Shown here: one piece after another, positions 1 to 7,947 of the stretch | How positions within the stretch are numbered: position 1 is the first letter of the stretch | Layout: each line of letters starts with the position of its first letter | Assembly: GCA_029719485.1 (NCBI GenBank) | Contig: CP120722.1 | Coordinates: 3,410,001-3,474,000 of the forward strand | Direction of reading: 5' to 3' | Source: Kiritimatiellota bacterium B12222 | Lineage (GTDB): Bacteria > Verrucomicrobiota > Kiritimatiellia > SS1-B-03-39 > UBA6053 | Length of the DNA stretch: 64,000 nucleotides | Notes under the pieces: model-generated | Told to the model about the DNA's origin: nothing | Database searches by the model: none | The model's input: only the letters and a program-made list of their open reading frames with translations | Program-made: the position numbers and the translations under genes

Positions 1-490
1 GCACACGAGATCCACCATCCGCTTGCTCAATCGAGAATGAAAATTCATCTGGAATTCCGATCACCATATCCCCCGAAACAAAGATAAACCGGAATGCGGT
101 CTCATCTTCAGTTTTATGAATCGAATGCACTTCATTCATTACCACGGGAAAGTCCCCCACCTCATTCCTCACGATAAAGCTTTGATTAGGCACCCGCCCT
201 ACCGCCACAGCCCCACCCCTAAGGGTTAGTTTCACTTTCAGTACTACATCCGAAAGTTCATACTTCGCATTTACACTCGCCATTTCTTCTACCCACGCTT
301 GATCCGTAGGTTGGGCAAGGGAAGGAGTTGAAATCCCACGCGTGTTATTCATTTGCTGAATCAATCTCTCCACCTCTGCATCCTTTACTTCAGGGACAGA
401 ATCGGGAGCAGCCACCTCCTCTTGGACCGGAGCCGCATCCGGTAAAACGATCTGCGCATTTACAAGCGCCCCCCCACAAAAATAACCCAC
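1..490 (-). CDS. Secreted hypothetical protein, 5' part; runs off the left edge
   Basis: A minus-strand reading frame stays open from about position 490 to the window edge. It encodes at least 160 residues. From a GTG at 490 it reads VGYFCGGALVNAQIVLP, a short hydrophobic stretch that looks like the end of a secretion signal, then a Pro/Glu/Ala-rich linker and a region with beta-strand-like alternation. I do not recognise the family. The gene lies just downstream of the terminator of the ribosomal operon, so it should have its own promoter or depend on read-through. The start is doubtful. An ATG at 513 preceded by no clear ribosome site reads a signal-like MSASSGEPWVIFVGG but goes out of frame at a run of seven G (469-475 on the plus strand as C). 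One extra G would join the two frames into a better signal peptide. Real gene likely; function unknown. Confidence 0.6.
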   Translation of the reverse strand, partial: MGYFCGGALVNAQIVLPDAAPVQEEVAAPDSVPEVKDAEVERLIQQMNNTRGISTPSLAQPTDQAWVEEMASVNAKYELSDVVLKVKLTLRGGAVAVGRVPNQSFIVRNEVGDFPVVMNEVHSIHKTEDETAFRFIFVSGDMVIGIPDEFSFSIEQADGGSRV

Positions 491-513
491 GGCTCCCCTG
501 AAGAAGCAGACAT

Positions 514-541
514 AAAAAAACCGGTGACGAGCACCGGTTTT
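514..541 (-). terminator. Rho-independent terminator after rplQ
   Basis: A perfect 10-bp stem (AAAACCGGTG / CACCGGTTTT, 517-526 and 532-541) encloses a 5-nt loop. Read on the minus strand it is followed by a run of seven T. It lies 24 bases beyond the rplQ stop codon and closes the ribosomal superoperon. Confidence 0.9.
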
Positions 542-564
542 AGCAAGTAGGCAATTCAAGTGAA

Positions 565-951
565 TTACTCCGCAGCAGCCTCAGCAGGTGCTTCTGTAAC
601 GTCAACCCATTCGAGGATTGCCATTTCAGAGGCATCGCTTGGTCGGGTACCCAACTTCAGGATACGGGTGTAACCGCCCTGACGTTCGCTGAATGCAGGT
701 GCAACACTTGCAAACAATTCATGTACAGATTTTTGGCTTTTCAGTTTAGAAATCGCCTGACGACGGGCATGAAGATCTCCGCGTTTACCCAAGGTGACCA
801 TTTTTTCGGCCAAAGGACGAATCGCACGGGCTTTAGCCAACGTGGTGGTGATTCGTTTTTCCTGAATTAAAGAGCAGACCATATTAGCCATCATCGCTTC
901 ACGATGAGAGGATTTACGTCCAAGTTTAATAGTTTTTTTGCGATGTCGCAT
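565..951 (-). CDS. rplQ: 50S ribosomal protein L17
   Basis: A 128-residue protein starting MRHRKKTIKLGRKSSHREAM, which is the typical L17 start; the family is usually 115-130 residues. L17 sits near the exit tunnel of the large subunit. The last ~15 residues are an Ala/Glu-rich tail (EAPAEAAAE) beyond the conserved fold. It is the last gene of the operon, 38 bases after rpoA and just before a strong terminator, which is the usual alpha-operon order. Confidence 0.97.
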   Translation of the reverse strand: MRHRKKTIKLGRKSSHREAMMANMVCSLIQEKRITTTLAKARAIRPLAEKMVTLGKRGDLHARRQAISKLKSQKSVHELFASVAPAFSERQGGYTRILKLGTRPSDASEMAILEWVDVTEAPAEAAAE

Positions 952-989
952 TTCTTAAGTTCCTTACTTAAATTACGTTTGTAAAAGGT

Positions 990-1991
990 TTAGTCTTCGC
1001 GGGGAGTTACCAAGAGGTCTGACTCAAAGGTCATCCCCAAAGACAATCCGTATTCCACGAGTTTGGCTTTGATCTCATTAAGAGACTTCTTACCAAAGTT
1101 ACGGTACTTGAGCATTTCAGCTTCCGTCTTCATGCAGAGCTCACCAACAGTGGTGATGTTTGCATTGTTCAGACAGTTGGCTGCACGTACACTCAATTCA
1201 ATTTCATTCACAGACACACCCAGTTTCTTACGCAATTCTTCGCGTTCCTGGTCAATCTGTTTTTCACTCTGTTCGAATTCCACGAGGTCTTTGTCGTAAT
1301 TAACGAATACGTCCAAGTGATGACGAAGAATGGCTGCCGCAATGGTAAGCGCTTCATCAGGACTAATCCGTCCGTCCGTCCAAATATCCAAACCAAGTTT
1401 GTCATAATCTGTACGACGACCTACCCGGGTGTTGTCTACCCAGTAGTTTACGCGGGTTACGGGAGAAAACAGACTGTCAATCGGAATAATACCGATGGGC
1501 TGATTGTCTTTTTTGTTCAAATCGGCAGGGCAATAGCCACGGCCCACTTTCACTTCAAGATGTGCAATAAATGATCCACCTTCGTCCAATGTGGCGATGT
1601 GATGGTCAGGGTTCAGCACTTCAATCGATCCGTCAGTGACAATATCACCAGCCGTAACTTCACCGGGGCCTTCTACTTTAATCTGCACCATGCGCGTATC
1701 GCGGGTGTAAGATTTCAGAATGACCTTTTTGAGATTCAGAATCACGTCAGTCACGTCTTCCACCATACCGTCGATGGTGCAAAATTCGTGAGGAGCGCCT
1801 TCCAATTTCAAAGCCGTAATTGCAGCCCCTTCCAAGGAAGACAGTAATACCCGGCGAAGGGAGTTACCAATGGTCCGGCCGTAACCGGCCTCAAAAGGTT
1901 CCGCATAATAGCGGCCAAAGTTTTCTGTGCTTTCCGCATCGTCTTTGACGACCCGTTTCGGCATCTCAAATCGACCTAGTCGAATAGCCAT
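990..1991 (-). CDS. rpoA: DNA-directed RNA polymerase subunit alpha
   Basis: A 333-residue protein of normal length. The N-terminal dimerisation domain (about residues 20-240) carries the hallmark GYGRTIGNSLRRVLLSS assembly motif. The C-terminal domain (about 260-330) has the helix-hairpin-helix stretch NCLNNANITTVGELCMKTEA that contacts UP elements and activators. It initiates assembly of the core polymerase. It lies between rpsK and rplQ. The rpsD gene that commonly precedes rpoA in the alpha operon is absent here, so S4 must be encoded elsewhere. Confidence 0.98.
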   Translation of the reverse strand: MAIRLGRFEMPKRVVKDDAESTENFGRYYAEPFEAGYGRTIGNSLRRVLLSSLEGAAITALKLEGAPHEFCTIDGMVEDVTDVILNLKKVILKSYTRDTRMVQIKVEGPGEVTAGDIVTDGSIEVLNPDHHIATLDEGGSFIAHLEVKVGRGYCPADLNKKDNQPIGIIPIDSLFSPVTRVNYWVDNTRVGRRTDYDKLGLDIWTDGRISPDEALTIAAAILRHHLDVFVNYDKDLVEFEQSEKQIDQEREELRKKLGVSVNEIELSVRAANCLNNANITTVGELCMKTEAEMLKYRNFGKKSLNEIKAKLVEYGLSLGMTFESDLLVTPRED

Positions 1992-2041
1992 ATTTAGTGC
2001 TCCGTGTTCAGAGGTTTATTATAAAGTTGAAAAATCGGTAA

Positions 2042-2554
2042 TTAAACCCGACGACGTTTCTTAGGACGGCATCCGTTGTGCGGTACAGGAGTCACGTCTG
2101 CAATGTTGGAGACGGTTACACCACAAGACTGTACAGCACGTACAGCGGACTCACGTCCGGCACCAGGGCCCTGAATTTGCACTTCCGCTTCTTTCAAACC
2201 ATGAGACATGGCTTTACGTACAGCTTCTTGAGCAACCACAGTTCCAGCATAAGCAGTGCTTTTGCGTGAACCTTTGAAACCAGCGCCACCAGCAGAACCC
2301 CAGGAAATTACATTTCCGGAAAGGTCAGTGACTGACACAATGGTGTTGTTGAATGTTGCTTTTACATGCACCACGCCTTGCGTGATGTTTTTGGAGCTTT
2401 TCGCTTTACGTGCTTTAACCGGAGCCAGATCTTCACCCAATAATTGAGCAGCAGTCGGGCGCTTAGGAGTAGACTCCTCAGCAGTTTCGGTGGCAGCCGC
2501 TTCAGCAGCAGGCTTTACTTCTTCTTCTACAGATTCTTTCTGTTCGTCAGACAT
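2042..2554 (-). CDS. rpsK: 30S ribosomal protein S11 with acidic N-terminal extension
   Basis: The conserved S11 fold begins near residue 52 ([20 protein letters not shown]) and contains [10 protein letters not shown] and the C-terminal [15 protein letters not shown]. At 170 residues it is about 40 longer than usual S11 (about 128). The extra N-terminal part is acidic and Ala/Glu-rich ([20 protein letters not shown]) and ends in a Lys-rich join to the fold. The extension starts at an ATG with AAGGAAAATTTAAG upstream, so it is probably translated. S11 forms part of the platform near the E site, next to S18 and S21. It lies 32 bases after rpsM. Confidence 0.96.
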   Translation of the reverse strand: MSDEQKESVEEEVKPAAEAAATETAEESTPKRPTAAQLLGEDLAPVKARKAKSSKNITQGVVHVKATFNNTIVSVTDLSGNVISWGSAGGAGFKGSRKSTAYAGTVVAQEAVRKAMSHGLKEAEVQIQGPGAGRESAVRAVQSCGVTVSNIADVTPVPHNGCRPKKRRRV

Positions 2555-2586
2555 CTTAAATTTTCCTTGGACAAGTGGATGTTAAA

Positions 2587-2988
2587 TTATCGAGCCGCTT
2601 TCGCTGCTGCACGGGCTTCTTTACCACGAACGGCACCAATCGTGCGACGACCACCCTTACGGGTACGAGCATTTGTTTTCGTGCGTTGACCACGGCAGGG
2701 AAGACCCCGACGGTGACGAATACCACGATAGCTACCAATGCTGATTAAACGACGAATGTTTGATTGAGTCTCGCGTCGCAAGTCCCCTTCCACTGTGTAG
2801 TCGGATTGCAAGAGTTTCGCAATGGAGTTAATTTCATCTGCAGATAAATCGTCTGCTTTCATCATCGGATCTAATCCGAGCTTGGTGATGATTTCATCCG
2901 CACGATGCGGACCTACTCCGTAAATATAACGGAGAGAAAACGGAAGGCGTTTGCGGCCTGGAATATCGATTCCCATGATACGTGGCAT
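2587..2988 (-). CDS. rpsM: 30S ribosomal protein S13
   Basis: A 133-residue protein, with the start set at MPRIMGIDIPGRKRLPFSLR rather than at an upstream in-frame ATG that would lie inside rpmJ. The middle carries IYGVGPHRADEI, the helix-hairpin-helix-like motif, and the C-terminus carries the basic RGLPCRGQRTKTNARTRKG tail that reaches the P-site tRNA. An AGGAG ribosome site precedes the chosen ATG. The S13 family is about 115-125 residues; the C-terminal KEARAAAKAAR tail accounts for the difference. Confidence 0.97.
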   Translation of the reverse strand: MPRIMGIDIPGRKRLPFSLRYIYGVGPHRADEIITKLGLDPMMKADDLSADEINSIAKLLQSDYTVEGDLRRETQSNIRRLISIGSYRGIRHRRGLPCRGQRTKTNARTRKGGRRTIGAVRGKEARAAAKAAR

Positions 2989-3002
2989 ACTGTGAACTCC
3001 TC

Positions 3003-3116
3003 TTAACCTTGACGTTGTTTGTGACGGGGATTGGTGCAAATGACACGCACAACACCCTTGCGTCGAATGACGCGGCAATTGATACAAATTCTTTTAACGG
3101 AACTACGAACTTTCAT
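3003..3116 (-). CDS. rpmJ: 50S ribosomal protein L36
   Basis: A 37-residue gene, too short for usual ORF screens: [20 protein letters not shown], then a C-terminal part ending [10 protein letters not shown]. The pattern is the C+ zinc-binding form, with Cys at 11 and 14, then Cys 27 and His 32. The ATG overlaps the infA stop codon by 4 bases (ATGA), so it is translationally coupled to infA. It is followed by rpsM, the standard infA-rpmJ-rpsM order. Confidence 0.95.
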   Translation of the reverse strand: MKVRSSVKRICINCRVIRRKGVVRVICTNPRHKQRQG

Positions 3117-3355
3117 GATTTTAAATCCTGTGGGTGATCTTCTAGAATGATTCCTATAAGCATATCATAGGGGGAACACTGAAGCCGCACCCTCTGCCCC
3201 AATCGCTTTTTTAACTGCGAAAGGGTCTTTTTGGGTGCGGAAAATGCCACCATTTTATGCCCATTATCAAGTTCAACTTGAAAGGTCGCGCACTCTAATT
3301 CATTTAGGAGGGTTGCGTCGAGTAAAATTTCTTCCTTTTTTTGGTTTTTTTTCAT
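3113..3355 (-). CDS. infA: Translation initiation factor IF-1, divergent
   Basis: An 80-residue protein with one S1/OB domain. The conserved core is visible as [20 protein letters not shown] (residues 23-42) and [20 protein letters not shown] (residues 53-72), which match the IF-1 strands 'FRVELENGH' and 'VTVELTPYDLSKGRI'. IF-1 blocks the A site during initiation. The N-terminus ([19 protein letters not shown]) and the C-terminus (DHPQDLKS in place of the usual basic end) diverge from textbook IF-1. Position directly before rpmJ-rpsM supports the call. A second infA elsewhere cannot be excluded. It follows the plus-strand PEP-CTERM gene, so it needs its own promoter. Confidence 0.82.
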   Translation of the reverse strand: MKKNQKKEEILLDATLLNELECATFQVELDNGHKMVAFSAPKKTLSQLKKRLGQRVRLQCSPYDMLIGIILEDHPQDLKS

Positions 3356-3796
3356 TTTTATCTCAGATCTCTTTCATCTTTTCCGAATACCCCTACTAAA
3401 TAGGGCTAATCCTGTGTTTTTACTCAAAAAATTTATTTTGAATTTGTCCGAACATGTTCCCCGAAAATTCATTTTGAGGGACCATGATGTCCTTTTAAGG
3501 ACAATTCAACTCCCTTTCTTGCATCTTTTTGCATTTTTTTTACGGAATTGTGTTCAAAACTTTAACTTCTTTTTCCAGTGGATTTCCTCGCACCCAGGTG
3601 AATCTGTGTATCGCGAGAATGGCCTTCTTCTTGATCTCCCCTTCCCTTACACTCCCTCTCCACAAGCCCTAAACGAAATGCAGATGAGAGAAAGGTCCTG
3701 TATTTCCCGTCACAATCCTCATTAATCATCCCCCTTAGGGCTGACTTGTAAATGGATTTTCACCTTACAAATACAATTGATGCTAGGAAATTTCCA
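3356..3796. other. Intergenic region upstream of infA and of the PEP-CTERM gene
   Basis: About 440 bases with no convincing gene; the ORFs here have no family features. It holds the divergent control regions. On the minus strand, TTGAGT (3422-3427) and TATTTA (3397-3402), 19 bases apart, form a possible but weak infA promoter. Two short inverted repeats lie upstream: GAACATGTTC (3450-3459) and GTCCTT-TT-AAGGAC (3489-3502). No role can be assigned to them. Confidence 0.4.
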
Positions 3797-3825
3797 TTGA
3801 CATGTATTATAGCGTTTTCTTTAAT
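3797..3825 (+). promoter_or_regulatory. Sigma-70-type promoter of the PEP-CTERM gene
   Basis: A perfect -35 box TTGACA (3797-3802), a 17-base spacer and a TTTAAT -10 box (3820-3825). Transcription would begin near 3832, about 30 bases before the ATG at 3861. It points away from the ribosomal operon. Confidence 0.7.
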
Positions 3826-3860
3826 TTATACACTCTACAAAAATCTTCCCTTTGGATCTT

Positions 3861-4523
3861 ATGAAAATATCTCTCTGTATGTCGCTCCTCACATGTGCCT
3901 TTTTTCAAACATGCCCCCTCTGGGCCTCTGTGTATTATGTCGATTTTGGCAGATCCAATATCACCACCCCTGGCAATTGGAATAATGTCACCTCTGCAAC
4001 CTCCTTGACCGATATCGTCGATGAAAATGGTGTAAATACCGCAGGGATCGATTTGGCCTTTGGAGGAAATGTAGGTGGATCCAATAATGATAGTTCGCTC
4101 ACCTACACCACCGATTTTCCCGACACGGCCAATCGTGATTTTATTTATACCACAGGAACCATGACCCTTACCCTCAGTGATCTGAACCCCTCGCAGACCT
4201 ACAGTCTGAAACTGTTTGCATCACGGGTAACGGGGGACAACCGGACAACCCTGTTTACTATTACAAATGGTACACTTAACGCGAGTAGTAACCAAAGCCT
4301 TTTCGTCAGCAACAATACAGGCACCACCATTACCTTTACCGATGTTGTGCCCACCGCAGGCAATCAAATTTCATTGAGCATCGCCCCTCAGGATGCCGCC
4401 TCAAATTGGGGATATATTAGCGCCCTTGAAATCACTGCGATCCCTGAACCCCGTTCATTCCTCTTATTTATAGCTGGGGCCGGCTTTGTGCTGATCCATC
4501 TCAAACGCAAACGTTGCGCCTAA
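3861..4523 (+). CDS. PEP-CTERM sorting domain protein
   Basis: A 220-residue protein starting at ATG 3861 (the in-frame upstream start would be a TTG). It has an N-terminal signal peptide (MKISLCMSLLTCAFF, cleavage likely after LWA), a Thr/Asn/Ser-rich mature domain of predicted beta structure, and a C-terminal sorting signal: IPEP, a hydrophobic helix and the basic end HLKRKR. This is the exosortase recognition architecture, so the protein should be cleaved and placed on the surface or in the extracellular polysaccharide. The mature part has YVDFGRSN and later SLKLFASR, seen in verrucomicrobial PEP-CTERM proteins of unknown function. It is transcribed against the flanking ribosomal genes from its own promoter and ends at a shared terminator. 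The exosortase is not in the window. Confidence 0.85.
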   Translation: MKISLCMSLLTCAFFQTCPLWASVYYVDFGRSNITTPGNWNNVTSATSLTDIVDENGVNTAGIDLAFGGNVGGSNNDSSLTYTTDFPDTANRDFIYTTGTMTLTLSDLNPSQTYSLKLFASRVTGDNRTTLFTITNGTLNASSNQSLFVSNNTGTTITFTDVVPTAGNQISLSIAPQDAASNWGYISALEITAIPEPRSFLLFIAGAGFVLIHLKRKRCA

Positions 4524-4533
4524 TCCCCTAAAA

Positions 4534-4570
4534 AGCCTCCCCCACCCTTTACCAGGGTGATAGAGAGGCT
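4534..4570. terminator. Bidirectional terminator between the PEP-CTERM gene and map
   Basis: A nested hairpin: outer stem AGCCTC (4534-4539) / GAGGCT (4565-4570), inner stem CACCCT (4543-4548) / AGGGTG (4554-4559) around a 5-base loop. Read on the minus strand it is followed by CTTTTT. It lies between convergent stop codons, so it can end both transcripts. Confidence 0.75.
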
Positions 4571-4591
4571 CTTCAGCATCATCCGCAAGAC

Positions 4592-5368
4592 TTACGCGTC
4601 GGGAAGTGTTAGAATTTCAGGTTCACCGTCATGTACCGCCACAGTGTGCTCTACATGCACGGAGTACTTACGATCTTCCGTTACCACGGTCCATCCATCA
4701 CTGAGGGTCTCGACTTCATGCGTGCCCAAGTTCACCATCGGCTCGATGGCTAAGGTCATGCCTTCTTTGAGCAAGGGTCCACGTCCGGGAGGTCCAAAGT
4801 TATAAATTTGCGGCGGCTCGTGCATATTGCGGCCTACGCCATGTCCCACAAAATCGCGTACCACGCCAAAACCAAATGGAATCACGGTAGACTCAATCGC
4901 ATGTGAAATATCCGTCAAACGGTTCCCTGCCACCGCCTTGGCAATCCCATTCATCAAGGACTGTTCAGATACCCGAATCAATTCCAAAATTTTCAGATCG
5001 GAAACGCCTACGGGAACGGTCATGGCGTTATCGCCAATAAATCCATCATACACCACGCCCACATCGATACTTACAATGTCTCCCAAACGTATTTTGCGAT
5101 CTCCAGGGATACCATGTACCACTTCTTCGTTCACAGAAATACAAGTATACCCAGGATAGGGAGGAACACCACGGGGACCAGGATAATTGATAAATGCCGA
5201 ACGAGCCCCTTCTTTATCAATCAAATCTCGAGCGAATAAGTCCAGTTCGCGGGTACTAATCCCCGGCGCAATTTCTTTCGCCAACCGCATGCGAATATTG
5301 GCCGCTACTTTACCGGCTGCACGCATTCCATCGAGTTCTTGAGCATTTTTTAATATAATTTTAGCCAC
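4592..5368 (-). CDS. map: Methionine aminopeptidase, type I
   Basis: A 258-residue enzyme that removes the N-terminal Met from new proteins. The pita-bread fold and its five metal ligands can be placed: DVGVVYDGFIGDNAM (two Asp), GHGVGR (His), LAIEPM (Glu) and HVEHTV (Glu). There is no N-terminal zinc finger, so it is the plain bacterial form. It follows adk by 12 bases, the usual secY-adk-map order, and is the last gene before the terminator at 4534-4570. Downstream infA is therefore uncoupled from the spc genes. Confidence 0.97.
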   Translation of the reverse strand: MAKIILKNAQELDGMRAAGKVAANIRMRLAKEIAPGISTRELDLFARDLIDKEGARSAFINYPGPRGVPPYPGYTCISVNEEVVHGIPGDRKIRLGDIVSIDVGVVYDGFIGDNAMTVPVGVSDLKILELIRVSEQSLMNGIAKAVAGNRLTDISHAIESTVIPFGFGVVRDFVGHGVGRNMHEPPQIYNFGPPGRGPLLKEGMTLAIEPMVNLGTHEVETLSDGWTVVTEDRKYSVHVEHTVAVHDGEPEILTLPDA

Positions 5369-5380
5369 GTGATTTTCCTT

Positions 5381-6028
5381 TTATAGGTTGAAAGTGTTTT
5401 CGATCTCTTCTCGTAACGCAGTGGTGGTTTGGCCTGCGTTTAAGGCCAATAACTGATTCCGCTGCTGAAACCAGTCCCGTAAGGGAGCCGTCACTTGATC
5501 GTGACGTAACATGCGTTGACGCATACGGACCGGATCATCGTCTTCCCGCGGCATCAACTCACCACCACAACTGAGACAAGCAGCGCCTGCAGGATGGCCA
5601 GCAATCCTGGGAAAGGTACTGCGGCAATTGGGACAAACCAATCGTGCGTTCATTCGCTCGATCGCAATCTCAACCGCAACGTCTAAAAAGACACAGCCTA
5701 CCAGATGATGATTTTCTTGTTTAATCCAATCAGCAAAGATTTCAGCTTGAGGAACCGTCCGGGGAAATCCATCTAAAGCCACCCGAGCATCTGGATCAAA
5801 ATCCGTAATAATGTCCTGAAATAAATCCAGGGCCAAGCTGTCAGGGATATAGTCGCCTCGATCCATGAAAGGAGCAAAAGCTTTTCCTACTTCAGACAGA
5901 GGATCCGCCATTTTTTGACGGATCACTTCTCCTGTGGAGATGGGGGTAAACTGATGAACGTCCTGGAGCTGGCGACTCAAAGTCCCTTTTCCGGAACCGG
6001 GAGGACCCAGAATCACCAGGAAATTCAT
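5381..6028 (-). CDS. adk: Adenylate kinase
   Basis: A 215-residue enzyme (ATP + AMP = 2 ADP). The P-loop GPPGSGKGT is at residues 8-16. DGFPRT and the NMP-binding region follow. The LID domain holds a four-Cys zinc site (LVCPNCRSTF and AACLSCGGEL), as in Gram-positive and many PVC adenylate kinases. The conserved LID sequence is altered after the second pair (ELMPREDDDPVRMRQRM), still with the DD and RMR residues. It sits 13 bases after secY. Confidence 0.97.
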   Translation of the reverse strand: MNFLVILGPPGSGKGTLSRQLQDVHQFTPISTGEVIRQKMADPLSEVGKAFAPFMDRGDYIPDSLALDLFQDIITDFDPDARVALDGFPRTVPQAEIFADWIKQENHHLVGCVFLDVAVEIAIERMNARLVCPNCRSTFPRIAGHPAGAACLSCGGELMPREDDDPVRMRQRMLRHDQVTAPLRDWFQQRNQLLALNAGQTTTALREEIENTFNL

Positions 6029-6041
6029 TTAACCCTCCTAC

Positions 6042-7403
6042 TTAGCGCCGACCGCGCAGTTTTCCTTTTTGTAGGAAGCCGTCATAATGACGGTTAAGCA
6101 GATGAGATTCAATCTGCCGCATGGTATCTAATATCACTCCAACGATAATCAAAAGACTGGTGCCACCAAAGAAACTGGTGATGATGAAGTTAATATTAAA
6201 GTGTTTGCCCAACAAGGTCGGAATCACCGCAATAAAGGTAAGGGACAATGCCCCAGCCAAGGTGATACGGGTCATGACGTTATCGAGAAAATTAGCTGTA
6301 GGGGTTCCAGGACGAATGCCGGGAATATACCCACCGTTACGTTTCAGATCATCCGCAATCTGAACAGGGTTGAACTGCGTCGCCACCCAGAAGTAAGAAA
6401 AGAACAAAATCATAACGCCATACACCCACATAGAAGGCGTAGAACCAAACTGGAACCATCCAGCCGCGATTTGCATTTTTTCAATATCAAATTTGTCGCC
6501 AGCGAACTTAAGTCCACCTGCCAATGCCATCAAGATGGCCTGAGCGAAAATGATGGGCATCACACCCGCATAGTTCACTTTCAAAGGCATATAGGTGCTT
6601 TGTCCCCCATAGGTTTTCCGTCCAACCACGCGACGAGCATATTGAACCGGAATACGACGGGTAGCTTGCGTAATAGCCACCGTAGCCGCCACCACCAGAA
6701 AGAAGAGCACAATCAATGTCACCAAATGGAACAAAGAGTGCGTGGGAACAATGCCGTTCCCCGGGAAAAACATCTGTTTTGCAGCGGCCAAGGCCAAGGG
6801 AAGACTCCCTAAGATGTTTACGGTAATAATCAAACTAACACCGTTACCAATGCCCCGCTCAGTGATTTGCTCACCTAACCACATCATCAACATGGTAGAC
6901 GCGGTCAACGCGACAGTGGCCAGGATACGGAAAGCCCAAGGGTCAATAATCACCACAGGTTGAGACAATCCAAAGGTAAGGTGGGCATTTAAGGCCACAG
7001 ACGCAATACTGAACCCTTGGATACCGCAAAGCAGAAGAGTTAAGTACCGAGTGTACTGATTAATTTTTCCACGGCCAGACTCCCCTTCCCTGGACAAGCG
7101 TTCCAATGAAGGGACCACTGCTGTCATCAACTGAATGATAATGGAAGCGGAGATATAGGGCATAATACCCAAGGCACCAATGGCGAAACGCTCAAGCGCT
7201 CCACCACTGAACAGGTTAGCCATCTGCATCGCACCACCTGCCGTGTCATTCAAGGAGGCCATGACCTCGCGTAATGCAGCGGTACTCACACCAGGTGCAG
7301 GTACTGCCGTTAGAATCCGGCAAAGGAAAATCAGTGAGAAGGTGAAGAAAATGCGTTGGCGCAGTTCCGGAATTTTCAGACTGTTGGCAAATGCGGATAA
7401 CAT
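6042..7403 (-). CDS. secY: Preprotein translocase subunit SecY
   Basis: A 453-residue, ten-helix channel subunit of the SecYEG translocon. The start is MLSAFANSLKIPELRQRIFF. Signature stretches include GIGNGVSLII (helix 4/5 region), the cytoplasmic loop RRIPVQYARR, and the C-terminal loop GIRPGTPTANFL. It follows rplO after a 61-base gap that contains a terminator-like hairpin. It is the fifth-last gene of the spc block, with adk and map following in tight array. Confidence 0.98.
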   Translation of the reverse strand: MLSAFANSLKIPELRQRIFFTFSLIFLCRILTAVPAPGVSTAALREVMASLNDTAGGAMQMANLFSGGALERFAIGALGIMPYISASIIIQLMTAVVPSLERLSREGESGRGKINQYTRYLTLLLCGIQGFSIASVALNAHLTFGLSQPVVIIDPWAFRILATVALTASTMLMMWLGEQITERGIGNGVSLIITVNILGSLPLALAAAKQMFFPGNGIVPTHSLFHLVTLIVLFFLVVAATVAITQATRRIPVQYARRVVGRKTYGGQSTYMPLKVNYAGVMPIIFAQAILMALAGGLKFAGDKFDIEKMQIAAGWFQFGSTPSMWVYGVMILFFSYFWVATQFNPVQIADDLKRNGGYIPGIRPGTPTANFLDNVMTRITLAGALSLTFIAVIPTLLGKHFNINFIITSFFGGTSLLIIVGVILDTMRQIESHLLNRHYDGFLQKGKLRGRR

Positions 7404-7424
7404 GAAGGACCTGAGAGAGTAGTG

Positions 7425-7455
7425 AAAAAAAAGTTAACTCCCGCAGATGCGGGAG
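7425..7455 (-). terminator. Terminator-like hairpin in the rplO-secY gap
   Basis: A perfect 7-bp GC stem (CTCCCGC 7438-7444 / GCGGGAG 7449-7455) with a 4-base loop. Reading on the minus strand, eight T follow (7425-7432) after the short TTAAC. It sits inside the operon, so if active it would be partial (an attenuator) and would lower secY-adk-map relative to ribosomal genes. Confidence 0.5.
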
Positions 7456-7464
7456 AGTTTAGTT

Positions 7465-7917
7465 TTATGCAGAAGGAGCAGAACAAGTGCCGCCAACAGC
7501 TTCAATTTTAGTGCGGGCAGATTCAGAGAATTTGTCAGCAGTTACATTGAGCTTTTTGGTCAGTTCACCATCACCCAGGATTTTAACTCCTGCAAAATGA
7601 CTGCCATTGGCCAGACCGGCGTCGCGGATCATTTCGATGCTAACCTCAGCTCCATCTTCGAAACAAGTTTCGAGAAAGGTCAAGTTAACAGGTGCGTAGG
7701 TTTTCTTGTTAGGATTTTTAAATCCACGCTTTGGAACGGTACGGAAGAAAGGCATTTGGCCCCCTTCGAAACCTTCCTTGTGCTTGTGACCGGAACGGGC
7801 CATTTGACCCTTGTGACCTTTACCGGAGGTTTTACCCAAACCAGATCCATGACCACGACCGAGACGTTTCTTGCGGTGACGAGCACCTTTCACATTTTGA
7901 AGAGAATGAAGATTCAT
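7465..7917 (-). CDS. rplO: 50S ribosomal protein L15
   Basis: A 150-residue protein with the L15 N-terminal signature KKRLGRGHGSGLGKTSGKGH and the following GQMARSG. L15 is an early large-subunit assembly protein with a long flexible N-terminal arm into the rRNA. It follows rpsE by 30 bases; rpmD (L30), which lies between them in many bacteria, is absent. Confidence 0.97.
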   Translation of the reverse strand: MNLHSLQNVKGARHRKKRLGRGHGSGLGKTSGKGHKGQMARSGHKHKEGFEGGQMPFFRTVPKRGFKNPNKKTYAPVNLTFLETCFEDGAEVSIEMIRDAGLANGSHFAGVKILGDGELTKKLNVTADKFSESARTKIEAVGGTCSAPSA

Positions 7918-7947
7918 AATAGAGACTCCTATGAGGAGAGATTAAAA

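Noticed and set aside
3450..3459. LexA box (GAACATGTTC)
   Set aside because: The spacing between arms is 2, not the 4 of known GAAC-N4-GTTC or TGTTC-N4-GAACA sites, and no SOS gene is near.
3414..3725. Plus-strand ORF of 103 codons before the PEP-CTERM gene
   Set aside because: Composition is that of non-coding AT-rich sequence, with no ribosome site or recognised motif.
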